DNA from: Sphingobium phenoxybenzoativorans | GTDB taxonomy: Bacteria > Pseudomonadota > Alphaproteobacteria > Sphingomonadales > Sphingomonadaceae | Direction: 5' to 3' | NCBI RefSeq assembly: GCF_001757355.1 | Contig: NZ_MINO01000009.1 | Location: 1-64,000 of the forward strand | DNA: 64,000 nt | Part shown: piece by piece, positions 1 through 7,219 of the stretch | Layout of the letters: the number at the start of each line of letters is the position of its first letter | Numbering within the stretch: position 1 is the first letter of the stretch | The notes under the pieces: generated by a model | What the model saw: only the letters and a program-made list of their open reading frames with translations | What the model was told of the DNA's origin: nothing | Databases searched by the model: none | Made by a program: the position numbers and the translations under genes

Positions 1-396
1 ATGGGCGATCTTCTCGGCAACGCGGTCCGCTTCGGCATAGGCAGCGATGTGATAGCGGCGGGCGAAGGCATCGAGACCGTCCTGTCGCTTCGTCAGGTCC
101 TTCCCGACATGCCTATGCTGGCGGCGCTCTCCGCGGCCCATCTCGCTGCAATCCTGTTCCCCGACACACTGCGGCGGCTCTACATCGTCCGCGACAACGA
201 TCCGGCCGGTGACGCTGCGCGCGACACCCTCATCGAACGGGCCGACGCGGCCGGGATCGAGGCGATTGTCATCTCGCCGCAGCTGGGCGACTTCAACGAG
301 GATCTGCGCAACCTCGGCCTGGACGCATTGAGCGTGGAAGCCCGGTTGCAGGTCGCGCCGCAGGACGTCGCGCGCTTCATGGCGTTGGCGGCATAG
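1..396 (+). CDS. Toprim-domain protein, 5' end outside window
   Basis: The visible 131 residues look like the C-terminal Toprim domain of a primase- or helicase-like protein of mobile elements. GEGIETVLS (residues 21-29) supplies the conserved Glu and IVRDNDPAGDAA (62-73) the DxD-type metal-binding acids. The frame is open to the window edge, so the first ATG is probably internal and the real start lies to the left. Such proteins are common in the maintenance region of alphaproteobacterial ICEs and plasmids. The exact activity (priming or another nucleotidyl reaction) cannot be told from this fragment. Confidence 0.75.
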   Translation: MGDLLGNAVRFGIGSDVIAAGEGIETVLSLRQVLPDMPMLAALSAAHLAAILFPDTLRRLYIVRDNDPAGDAARDTLIERADAAGIEAIVISPQLGDFNEDLRNLGLDALSVEARLQVAPQDVARFMALAA

Positions 397-693
397 CCGG
401 CAGGAGAACGGGCGTGAGGTTCGCCGCCGTGCTCGGCGGATGCATCATTCCATCGGAGGGGGCCCGCGCCTCGGCCTTCGAGAGGGCGATCGGCCCACAG
501 GCCGGCCAACCGGGCAATGGCGGCGGCCGACTATTTTCCGGCGCGGCCGAGAGGCCGCTTTCCATCGCGAGGCAAAATAGCCGGCCTTAGCCATCGAGCC
601 CTACGCTTTCGCTCCGGGTGCCCGGTCGTCCGGCCTGCGGGCTTCGTCGCCATGAAGGCCGCGACGGTCGCGGTCCAACCGACGGAGCATCCC

Positions 694-1617
694 ATGCGCG
701 AGCACGACGACTACGAACCGCATCACGAATCGTCACCCACCGACCATGTCCTCAACGAACTGCAACTCCACGGGTACCGCCCCTTCACCGACGAGCCCGA
801 CCAGCGGCTTCTGCCGGACGGCAATCAGGCCGCGGGCGCCGTCGCCGACATCTTCGACGCTCTGATCGGCACCCTGGCAGACACGCGTCTCGAACCTGAC
901 CTCGACGATCTCCTCTGGTCGACCGTGAACGTCTTCCACCGCGCCACCGACCGGATCGGCCGCGAACTGGATGACAATGAGCAGTCCCAGAAGCGGGCGC
1001 AGCGCGAACAGGACGGCAGCGAGGTGAAATCGGTCGAACTGGAGCGCCTGATCGCAGAGGGGATCACGCTGATAGAGCGCCAGAACGCCTTCGAGCTGAT
1101 GCGCGACCAGGCCGCCGAACACTACGAACGCCACGTCGGCAAGCCTTGGCTCCCGCGCAGCGGATCGAAGGTCAACCATCGCAATCTGACTTCGGCGATG
1201 ATCGACAGCCGCGACTTTCTCATGGCGAAGAAGCGCGCCGATCAGGAAGTACTACTTCCGCCCGGTCCCAAGATCATCGTCACCGGCGGCCTCGACTTCA
1301 ATGATCACCAGCTTATCTGGGCAAAGCTCGATCAGGTTCACGCCAAGCACGCCGGCATGGTTCTGGTCCATGGAAAGTCGCCAAAGGGTGCCGAGAGGAT
1401 CGCCTCGCTCTGGGCATCGAACCGCAACGTTCCGCAAATCGGCTTTGCACCCGATTGGACCAAGCACGGACGATCGGCACCGTTCAAGCGGAATGACCAG
1501 ATGCTCGATATCGTGCCGAAGGGCGTGCTGCACTTCCCGGGCACGGGCATAAATGACAACCTCGCCGACAAGGCCAAGAAGCTCGGCATTCCGGTTTGGA
1601 AGCACGGCGGCGCGTGA
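694..1617 (+). CDS. DUF2493 (SLOG-like) domain protein
   Basis: A 307-residue protein whose last ~115 residues form a DUF2493/YspA-type SLOG domain. KIIVTGGLDFND (from about residue 193) is the glycine-rich nucleotide-binding start, and VLVHGKSPKGAERIASLWA is the second conserved block. The N-terminal part is acidic and helical, with no family I recognise. The start at 694 is chosen because GGAG lies seven bases upstream; the frame is open further up, but those residues look non-coding. The family is common on conjugative elements and is thought to bind nucleotides or nucleotide-derived ligands; the biological role is not established. Confidence 0.8.
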   Translation: MREHDDYEPHHESSPTDHVLNELQLHGYRPFTDEPDQRLLPDGNQAAGAVADIFDALIGTLADTRLEPDLDDLLWSTVNVFHRATDRIGRELDDNEQSQKRAQREQDGSEVKSVELERLIAEGITLIERQNAFELMRDQAAEHYERHVGKPWLPRSGSKVNHRNLTSAMIDSRDFLMAKKRADQEVLLPPGPKIIVTGGLDFNDHQLIWAKLDQVHAKHAGMVLVHGKSPKGAERIASLWASNRNVPQIGFAPDWTKHGRSAPFKRNDQMLDIVPKGVLHFPGTGINDNLADKAKKLGIPVWKHGGA

Positions 1618-1641
1618 GCGCCGCCACGCATGGGCCGCTGC

Positions 1642-1872
1642 CTAGCGCTTCATCTTCGTGACTTTGTAGACGCACCCGGAGCGATCATACGTGGTCCAAT
1701 CACCGACTTGCTGACCGTCTTCAAAGTAGCCGGACCGCAGCTTCGAACCGTCGCGGCGAAACCACTCCCAGTATCCGGTAGGTTGTCCCTCCATCGTCTG
1801 GCCGACGACCCACAAGCTTCCGTCCTTGTGTCGCTTCTGGAAAGCGAGCGTCTCCGTCATCGGCAACCCCAC
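1642..1872 (-). CDS. MORN-like (YwqK-type) small protein
   Basis: A 76-residue protein with tandem G-x-W/Y-x-x-W/Y-x-x-x-G units (GYWEWFRRDGSKLRSGYF, then VGDWTTYDRSG), typical of MORN-variant repeats. Proteins of this type are often labelled YwqK-family antitoxin, but no toxin partner is evident here. The GTG at 1872 lies two bases after the stop of the upstream gene, suggesting translational coupling; an internal ATG at 1860 is an alternative. It is transcribed against the neighbouring ICE genes. Confidence 0.6.
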   Translation of the reverse strand: MGLPMTETLAFQKRHKDGSLWVVGQTMEGQPTGYWEWFRRDGSKLRSGYFEDGQQVGDWTTYDRSGCVYKVTKMKR

Positions 1873-1874
1873 GT

Positions 1875-2216
1875 TCAGTCTGGCTCGCCTGTCACTGCGA
1901 TACGGGCGGATCGCGCGTAGAAGGCAAGCTCGGTGTCGTTTTCGATCAACGCGTCGAGGAGCGCTTTCATATCCGCTTGGTCCGAAGACGACTGGAAGGG
2001 GCCCGGCTGCCGCTCAATCGCCAGCACAGCGATCGTCAAAGCCTTTTTCACGAGGTGCAGATTACGTCCTGTGAACTCCGCCATCGTCCAGCCCTTCGCG
2101 ACTCTACACTTGCCGCCAAGAGCATAGCGCAAATGAAGCCATCTGAGGACACGACGCGAGGCTGAGTCGAAAGCAGCGTCGAGACTGTAAAACGGGTCTC
2201 CCGACGCGAAGACCAC
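1875..2216 (-). CDS. hypothetical protein
   Basis: A 113-residue protein that I do not recognise. It is predicted to be mostly helical, with a basic middle (RRVLRWLHLRYALGGKCRVAKGW) and an acidic C-terminal third. There is no signal peptide or membrane segment. It sits directly upstream of the MORN-like gene on the minus strand with a two-base gap, so the two are probably one transcript. The start codon is uncertain because no strong ribosome binding site precedes 2216. Confidence 0.45.
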   Translation of the reverse strand: MVFASGDPFYSLDAAFDSASRRVLRWLHLRYALGGKCRVAKGWTMAEFTGRNLHLVKKALTIAVLAIERQPGPFQSSSDQADMKALLDALIENDTELAFYARSARIAVTGEPD

Positions 2217-2399
2217 CTCCGCCTATCAGCGCTGATCCTTGGTCCAGCCGCGGACTTGTCGCCATCAACCCATGAAGGGTCGGCTATGCGAGCATGCCGC
2301 CGCTGCGGCTGCGCCTGCGCGGTGATTGCAGTCCACGGCCGAACACTTCGGGCGCCTGTCGGCGGGGGATGGTCCCCCGCTCCAGCAGGAGCCCAGCAG

Positions 2400-2567
2400 A
2401 TGTCCCTCAATCAAGCTCACGCCTTCGCCTTCAGCCTCGCCACCACCCTGATGGTCTCGATTGTCATCTTCCAGGCGGGCGACGGCAGCATGGGTGTCAT
2501 GCCCGCGGGCGAATATGACGGCGAACTCGCCGCGATCGTCCATGAGGTTGATCCCTTCGCCCGCTGA
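2400..2567 (+). CDS. small hypothetical protein, one hydrophobic segment
   Basis: A 55-residue frame preceded by AGGAG at 2387-2391, eight bases before the ATG. Residues 8-25 (AFAFSLATTLMVSIVIFQ) form one hydrophobic stretch, and the C-terminal half is acidic. No family is recognised. A 123-residue frame on the other strand overlaps it, but the strong ribosome binding site favours this small gene. Confidence 0.4.
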   Translation: MSLNQAHAFAFSLATTLMVSIVIFQAGDGSMGVMPAGEYDGELAAIVHEVDPFAR

Positions 2568-2710
2568 TCGCGGGCAAGGCTTCACGGCCGCAAGCGGAAG
2601 TCCGGCAGGATTTCCGCTCCCGTCCCGGCTTGTCATTCGCTATACTTCAGGCGCGCTGTGGTGGTGGTGGAGGCGCGATCGTCAGCCATGAACGATTGGA
2701 AACCACTGCC

Positions 2711-3013
2711 ATGATCATCCTTGCCATACTCGCATCCCTCTTCGCCGTCGGCCTGCTCTGCTGGCTGGTGTTCACCTTGGCCGTTTTCACTCTGCCCGCC
2801 TTCGTCGGCGTGACGACGGGCGCCTGGGCCAACGAAGGCGGCGCCGGCATTGCCGGCGCTGTCGTCGTGGGCGCGCTCGCGGCGGCGATGACGCTCGCCA
2901 TCGGGCACCTCCTGATCGCCTTCGTCCGCCCGATGTGGCTGAAACTCGTCGTGGCGATCGCCTTCGTCGCCCCGGCGGCGATCGCGGGTTTTCATGCCAC
3001 CATGGCATCGTGA
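2711..3013 (+). CDS. small integral membrane protein
   Basis: A 100-residue, very hydrophobic protein with three to four predicted membrane segments (about residues 2-24, 28-42, 46-70 and 76-96) separated by short Gly/Asn turns. No family is recognised. The stop overlaps a GTG that may start a second small membrane protein, which suggests a coupled pair. It lies in the maintenance region of the ICE, among other unknown small genes. Confidence 0.5.
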   Translation: MIILAILASLFAVGLLCWLVFTLAVFTLPAFVGVTTGAWANEGGAGIAGAVVVGALAAAMTLAIGHLLIAFVRPMWLKLVVAIAFVAPAAIAGFHATMAS

Positions 3014-3153
3014 AGCACCTGATGCCGTCGGAAGCGTGGCAGATGGCGTTTTCGATCTTCGGGGCCGTCGCGGTCGGGATCACCGCCTTCCTCCGGGTCG
3101 CTGGACTAGTGGCGACTCCCAGCCCATCCAGCCCGGGCCTTACTCGGGCATAA
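3010..3153 (+). CDS. possible small membrane protein
   Basis: A 47-residue frame starting with GTG at 3010, overlapping the stop of the preceding membrane-protein gene. An internal ATG at 3022 would give MPSEAWQMAFSIFGAVAVG. It has one hydrophobic segment and a Pro/Ser-rich tail. Support is only position, hydrophobicity and overlap; no homologue is recognised. Confidence 0.28.
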   Translation: MKHLMPSEAWQMAFSIFGAVAVGITAFLRVAGLVATPSPSSPGLTRA

Positions 3154-3709
3154 TCTTTGTCGAAGTCGTTCCGGCGGATCGGAACAGCACAAGACAAAGC
3201 ATATCCTCGTAGCCTCCGAGGTTGCAGATGAAGCGGTGGGTGCTGATTGTTCATCGCCCCGAAAAGCAGCCCGCGGGGGAGCGCTTTGGGCAACACCGGC
3301 AGCGCATCCGTTCGTGCACCGAAGGCTGAGACGCTCCCGGTGGCAGTCGACGGAGATGCTGGAGCGATGCCTGTAGATGGGGAACGAAGCTGCTACGCAC
3401 GCCCTGCGCCAACTTGCCGATGCGGGAGAGTCGCCATCTTCTCCGTTATCTGACCGTGCCTAGACCGCTCCAAACGGCCTCTTTAATGGCCTGATCTGGC
3501 CGAAGTACGGCTTCGCCTCGATCGCCTATGACACAACAGCCGCGTCGAACTTTCTTCCCCTGCCGGCTGCGCCGTCATTCCTCGCGAGACAAGAAAGCCC
3601 TCCTAAGCTGTCAGGCCCCTTCGGGGTGCGCCGTCGACCGCCTCCGGCCTGCCGATCGCCATCGAGGCCGCAATGGTGCGGGCTCGGAAACGGAAAACGG
3701 AGAATTACA
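3154..3709. other. 556-bp stretch without a convincing gene
   Basis: Frames on both strands are short, rich in Arg/Ser/Pro and lack ribosome binding sites. Around 3490-3570 one frame reads GLIWPKYGFASIAYDTTAAS, which looks protein-like and could be the tail of a decayed gene, but I see no start or family for it. Confidence 0.4.
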
Positions 3710-4036
3710 ATGGCGACCATCGGCACCTTCAAGAAGACCGACTCGAACGAGTTCACCGGCGAAATCGTCACCCTCAGCGTCCAGGCCAAGGGCGTGCGCA
3801 TCGTCCCCGATACCCGCGCCACCGGCGAGAACGCTCCCAGCCACCGCGTCCTGGTGGGCCGCGCCGAGATCGGCGCCGCCTGGTCGAAGCGCTCCAACGA
3901 GGGCCGCGACTATCTCGGCCTCAAGCTCGACGATCCGAGCTTCAACGCCCCGATCTACGCCAACCTCTTCGACGACGAGGACGGCGACACCTTCTCGCTG
4001 ATCTGGTCCCGCCCGAGCGGGCGGCGCGGCGACTGA
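3710..4036 (+). CDS. DUF736 family protein (first copy)
   Basis: A 108-residue DUF736 protein. The family signature is clear: IGTFKKTDSNEFTGEIVTL at the start, then AEIGAAWSKRSNEGRDYLGLKLDDP, and ANLFDDEDGDTFSLIWSRP at the end. The ATG at 3710 follows GGAG at 3699-3702. DUF736 proteins are small, cytosolic, and almost always encoded in alphaproteobacterial plasmid and ICE backbones; their function is unknown. A second, diverged copy lies at 9216-9563 beside traF. A hairpin terminator follows directly. Confidence 0.9.
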   Translation: MATIGTFKKTDSNEFTGEIVTLSVQAKGVRIVPDTRATGENAPSHRVLVGRAEIGAAWSKRSNEGRDYLGLKLDDPSFNAPIYANLFDDEDGDTFSLIWSRPSGRRGD

Positions 4037-4047
4037 GGCCTCCGCGC

Positions 4048-4076
4048 AAGGCCCCGGCCGGAAGGTCGGGGCCTTT
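4048..4076 (+). terminator. Rho-independent-like terminator after DUF736
   Basis: The nine-base arms AAGGCCCCG (4048-4056) and CGGGGCCTT (4067-4075) pair perfectly around a ten-base loop and are followed by a short T run. It ends the DUF736 transcript before the regulatory cassette begins. Confidence 0.65.
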
Positions 4077-4145
4077 CAGCTTTCTGGCAACCGAATCAGC
4101 TGACGTTTCCCCGATCGGCTTTGCGGTGGCCAAACTGGCATAGGG

Positions 4146-4160
4146 CGACTATTATAGTCG
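4146..4160. promoter_or_regulatory. palindrome CGACTAT-T-ATAGTCG upstream of xre gene
   Basis: A perfect seven-base inverted repeat about 45 bases before the start codon of the XRE regulator. It is probably an operator or part of its promoter. Confidence 0.5.
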
Positions 4161-4192
4161 TAGTTCTGGCGTGCGCGTAGGTCCGAGTGGGA

Positions 4193-4212
4193 GGTGATCA
4201 TGCATGATCACC
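4193..4212. promoter_or_regulatory. 20-bp perfect palindrome over the xre RBS and start codon
   Basis: GGTGATCATGCATGATCACC is identical to its reverse complement. It contains the ribosome binding site and the ATG (4204) of the XRE gene. A dimeric regulator bound here could block its own transcription, and a hairpin in the RNA could hide the start. Confidence 0.7.
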
Positions 4213-4446
4213 GCCCGACAATCACGGGCCGCGCGCGCGTTGCTGGGTTGGACACAGGAGACGCTCGCTGACAAGGCTCGCGTATCTCTGACCGCCCTCA
4301 AGCGCCTCGAGTCGGCCAGTGGCCTCGAGGTGTACGAGAGCACGCGGGATGAGGTTAGGCGCGCTTTCGAACAGAGTGGCGTCGTGTTCCTGAGCTCCGA
4401 CCGTGGTGTGGGAGTGATGGTGGTTGATCGCAAAGGGCAAGGCTAA
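4204..4446 (+). CDS. XRE-family helix-turn-helix regulator
   Basis: An 80-residue DNA-binding protein. ARALLGWTQETLADKARVSLTALKRLE (about residues 10-36) is a classical XRE helix-turn-helix, followed by a short strand-rich tail (GVVFLSSDRGVGVMVV) shared with many sphingomonad and rhizobial regulators. The start codon lies within a perfect 20-bp palindrome, so autoregulation is likely. Its position just before a DUF2285-like gene and an FseA-like gene recalls QseC of ICEMlSymR7A, which controls the antiactivator qseM; that role is inference. A similar protein is encoded at 28944-29240 in the cargo. Confidence 0.85.
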   Translation: MITARQSRAARALLGWTQETLADKARVSLTALKRLESASGLEVYESTRDEVRRAFEQSGVVFLSSDRGVGVMVVDRKGQG

Positions 4447-4524
4447 CGGCACGCGAGGAGCGAACTCGCAAACGCCCCTCTCATCGGGTTGCGCTAGAAG
4501 CTCGCTCGTAACATCGTTAACAAA

Positions 4525-4827
4525 ATGCTCCAGTATGGATGGATATCCGCGCCGGGGAACGCCGTGACTACAAACTTATTTCTTGATGAACCGCCAAGCA
4601 GCGCGACGCCGACCGCCTATGACGCGGCCAATGTGAAGCTTTACCTGCGTTTGCTGGATGCCGAAGCGCAAGGCGCTTCCTGGGCGGACGTCGTCGAGAC
4701 GATTTTCGGGATTTCGGTCAACGCCGAGCCCGAGCGTGCCGAGCGCGTTCACCGCTCGCATCTCGCGCGCGCAAAGTGGATGACGAAGAACGGCTATAGC
4801 GGTTTGCTGGCCGGCCGCGTGAACTGA
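4525..4827 (+). CDS. small DUF2285-like protein, possible QseM-type antiactivator
   Basis: About 100 residues (87 if the GTG at 4564 is used), largely helical. The core YLRLLDAEAQGASWADVVETIFG followed by RAKWMTKNGYSGLL resembles the DUF2285 pattern also seen in the downstream FseA-like protein (LRVLDGRASGATYRAIADAVF, then DGAKLVQGGYRSIL). In ICEMlSymR7A the DUF2285 protein QseM binds and blocks both TraR and FseA. Here the gene lies between an XRE regulator and the fseA-like gene, so an antiactivator role is plausible but unproven. The first 13 residues are doubtful. Confidence 0.6.
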   Translation: MLQYGWISAPGNAVTTNLFLDEPPSSATPTAYDAANVKLYLRLLDAEAQGASWADVVETIFGISVNAEPERAERVHRSHLARAKWMTKNGYSGLLAGRVN

Positions 4828-4942
4828 ACGTGATGCAGGTTTCGCATCACGTTGCTCCGCCTTCGTTATTCCCAGCCCCCACACAACTTGGAATCGTGTC
4901 CGCAGCTCAATTCGCGCGCTAAAACTGCGGAGGCTGTGGAGG

Positions 4943-5699
4943 ATGTCTGAAGAAGATTCTTGGCGGTCAGAGGCCGCTTACGACTATGTCGATGCTCTGT
5001 CTCCCGGAGATCTCGCCTGGGAGTTTTTGCGGAGAAACACCGAGTACCGGCGATCATACGACGAATTCCTCCAGGCAGGCGACAACACCGAAGAACTGAC
5101 CCGGGAGTTTACATCCCGATGGGGGTTGCGATTTCCCGGCAGATCCTTCTGCATCTGCAATCGTCTCTCCAGTCTATTGGGACGCCCACTTCGATCCATC
5201 GATCGTCGTCCTCGGCAAAATCCCGACGGCTCACACGCCTCCCTCACTTGACGATTTCATCAGGGCGCAGGCCATAAATGGCATCGATGGCGAGATGCTG
5301 CGCCTTCAGATCCGGGGCGAAATTTTCGACGCTTCTCTGCGCGACGGTGCCGGAAGTCTCGCGGCCATGGTCCTTCTTGATGAGCTTACGCCCGACCGCC
5401 TGAGCACGCTGGCTCGTTTTTGGGCGGCTCTCGCTGGAAAAACCGTCCCGCCGGATCCGCGTATCACCCGATCCCGACAAAAGCGGGCGCGCGAAATGCT
5501 GCGCGTCCTCGACGGTCGGGCATCCGGAGCGACGTATCGTGCAATCGCCGACGCCGTCTTTCCCAAACATGATCACGACGCAGCCTCGTGGGTAGGCAGC
5601 GCAATCCGCGAGACGACCATTCGCCTGGCTAGAGACGGCGCGAAGCTCGTCCAGGGCGGCTATCGTTCGATCTTGCGCCGGCCACGCCGAGACCGCTGA
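4943..5699 (+). CDS. fseA: FseA-like excision activator made by +1 ribosomal frameshift
   Basis: Two frames make one protein of about 251 residues. The first (4943-5251) encodes a DUF6499-like N-terminal domain (DLAWEFLRRNTEYRRSYDEF) ending in TSRWGLRF. The second, open from 5136 to 5699, continues PADPSASAIVSPVYWDAHFD and ends in a DUF2285 domain (REMLRVLDGRASGATYRAIADAVF, then GGYRSILRR). The join is at CGA-UUU-CCC-G: tRNA-Phe slipping from UUU to UUC puts translation exactly in the second frame. That is the mechanism described for msi172/msi171 (FseA) of ICEMlSymR7A, an activator of the excisionase gene rdfS. An rdfS-like gene follows. A plain frameshift mutation is the alternative, but the slip site sits where the family has it. 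Confidence 0.75.
5129..5138 (+). promoter_or_regulatory. +1 programmed frameshift site CGA-UUU-CCC-G
   Basis: In the first frame the codons are CGA (5129), TTT (5132), CCC (5135). A one-base forward slip of tRNA-Phe onto TTC (5133-5135) continues with CCG GCA GAT CCT, and the new frame has no stop until 5697-5699. Without slipping, translation ends at 5249-5251. Confidence 0.72.
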
Positions 5700-5825
5700 C
5701 GCCCCAAGGGGTGTCGAACTTATCTCCTTTACTTCGACATCGTGCCGACCGCCGCAATCGCGCCACCGTGACCGCAATCCGCCGCCTGTCCGAGGCAGGC
5801 GCCGCGAAACCACGGAGGTTCGATC

Positions 5826-6110
5826 ATGGACGAAACGGCCGCCCCCATGCCGCCACGCTACCTCAGGACAGAGGAAGCCGCGCGCTTTCTCGGGCTGTCG
5901 GAGCGCACGCTCGAAAAGCACCGAACATATGGCACCGGACCGACCTACCGGAAGCTCGGTGGACGGGTGGTCTATTCGCTGACCGACCTGCAGGCGTGGG
6001 CCGATCGCGGCTTGGTGACCTCCACCTCGGATCCGCGTGGCGGCATCGTCGCTCCTGCGAAAGCTGCGGCCTCCCAAGGCCGCAACGCCGGCACTTCCGG
6101 CCTTCGCTGA
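5826..6110 (+). CDS. rdfS: RdfS-like excisionase (recombination directionality factor)
   Basis: A 94-residue protein with a winged helix-turn-helix of the excisionase/AlpA type at residues 10-60: YLRTEEAARFLGLSERTLEKHR, then LGGRVVYSLTDLQAWADRG. It would bind the attachment sites and turn the integrase from integration to excision. GGAGG lies at 5814-5818, seven bases before the ATG. The C-terminal ~30 residues are low-complexity Ala/Gly. It directly follows the FseA-like gene, whose homologue activates rdfS, and precedes repA, an order I associate with the ICEMlSymR7A family. Confidence 0.75.
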   Translation: MDETAAPMPPRYLRTEEAARFLGLSERTLEKHRTYGTGPTYRKLGGRVVYSLTDLQAWADRGLVTSTSDPRGGIVAPAKAAASQGRNAGTSGLR

Positions 6111-6123
6111 TCCGGTCTCCGTG

Positions 6124-7011
6124 ATGTCGTCCCGCCATCAACGCAGCGACGAGCGAGCGCAACTCGACCTCTTCCGGGCGCTGCCCGGTGACCTGGCGCC
6201 TCGCGATGCGCAGGACCTGATGGCCTATCCGTTCTTCTCCCTCGCCAAGTCGAAGCGGCTTGCGCCGATCGACTTCAAGGCCGGCTCGGTCAAGATCCGT
6301 GTCGAGGCAGTGCCCGAGCATGGCATGGCGACGATCTGGGACGCCGACATCCTCATCTGGGCCGCCTCACAGATCGTCGAGGCTCGCGACGTGGGGCTCC
6401 AGCCATCGCGGCTGATGGCCACGACCCCGTATGAAATCCTGAACTTCATCGGCCGCGGCGTATCGCTGCGGGATTACGATCGGCTCAAGGCCGCACTCGA
6501 CCGACTGCAGTCGACTACCGTCGCGACCTCGATCCGCCAGCCGACAGAGCGGCGGATGCACCGGTTCTCCTGGATCAACGAGTGGAAGGAACGAGCCGAC
6601 CAACGCGGCAGGCCGCTCGGCCTCGAACTCATCGTTCCCGACTGGTTTTACAGCTCGGTGCTCGACGACGCGCTGGTGCTCACCATTGACCGCAACTACT
6701 TCGGCCTGACCGGAGGGCTGGAGCGCTGGCTGTACCGCTTGGTGCGCAAGCACGGCGGCAAGCAGGAGTTCGGCTGGAGCTTCGACTTTCCGCACCTCCA
6801 TGCAAAGTCGGGTAGCCTCTCGCCGCTCAAGCACTTTGCCTACGACCTCCGCGAGATCGTCCGCCGGCAGCCGCTCCCTGGGTATCAGCTCACCATCGAG
6901 CGGTGCGTCGGCGGTCCCGACATCCTGTCCTTCGCACCCACCGATCCCGACGCGCTTGGCATTCCGCGCCGCCGTCGCCGCTCGAAAACTCGCCCTGGGG
7001 ATAAGCTGTGA
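6124..7011 (+). CDS. repA: replication initiator protein RepA (RPA family)
   Basis: About 295 residues, matching the plasmid RPA replication initiator family: AQLDLFRALPGDLAPRDAQDLM near the start, PFFSLAKSKR, IWAASQIVEARD, TPYEILNFIGRG and LDDALVLTIDRNYFGLTGGLERWLYRLVRKH. It should bind iterons and open an origin in the cytoplasm. Three iteron-like repeats lie immediately after the gene (7018-7083), and parA follows. The start at 6124 is the most family-like, although the frame is open upstream into rdfS. A plasmid-type replicon inside an ICE would stabilise the excised circle. Confidence 0.88.
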   Translation: MSSRHQRSDERAQLDLFRALPGDLAPRDAQDLMAYPFFSLAKSKRLAPIDFKAGSVKIRVEAVPEHGMATIWDADILIWAASQIVEARDVGLQPSRLMATTPYEILNFIGRGVSLRDYDRLKAALDRLQSTTVATSIRQPTERRMHRFSWINEWKERADQRGRPLGLELIVPDWFYSSVLDDALVLTIDRNYFGLTGGLERWLYRLVRKHGGKQEFGWSFDFPHLHAKSGSLSPLKHFAYDLREIVRRQPLPGYQLTIERCVGGPDILSFAPTDPDALGIPRRRRRSKTRPGDKL

Positions 7012-7017
7012 ATCGTC

Positions 7018-7083
7018 TCGTGCTATCGGGGACCGGCACTATCGTGCCATCGAGGACCGAAGTCTCGTGCTATCGGGGACCGG
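7018..7083. repeat. three iterons downstream of repA (candidate oriV)
   Basis: Direct repeats of 19 bp: TCGTGCTATCGGGGACCGG at 7018-7036 and 7065-7083 (identical), and TCGTGCCATCGAGGACCGA at 7042-7060, with periods of 24 and 23 bp. Their position after an RPA-type repA gene makes them likely RepA-binding iterons. Confidence 0.75.
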
Positions 7084-7141
7084 ATTCGACGAATCCTCGC
7101 GCTGAATCAGCGACTTGCAAGCCCTGTAACTTATCTAACCT

Positions 7142-7158
7142 AGATTCCTACGGAATCT
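7142..7158. promoter_or_regulatory. inverted repeat AGATTCC-TAC-GGAATCT upstream of parA
   Basis: A perfect seven-base inverted repeat 62 bases before the parA start. It could be the parA operator or a partition site; nothing else in the sequence decides between these. Confidence 0.45.
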
Positions 7159-7219
7159 TTCTAACGCGACCGTGCTTTTCGGCCGCTGTGGACGAGTCCC
7201 CGATCGCCGGGAGACCGTC

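Noticed and set aside
5129..5138. Sequencing error or simple frameshift mutation in the DUF6499/DUF2285 gene
   Set aside because: Not excluded, but less likely: the break falls exactly on a UUUC slip site with the reported tRNA-Phe mechanism, and both frames remain intact.
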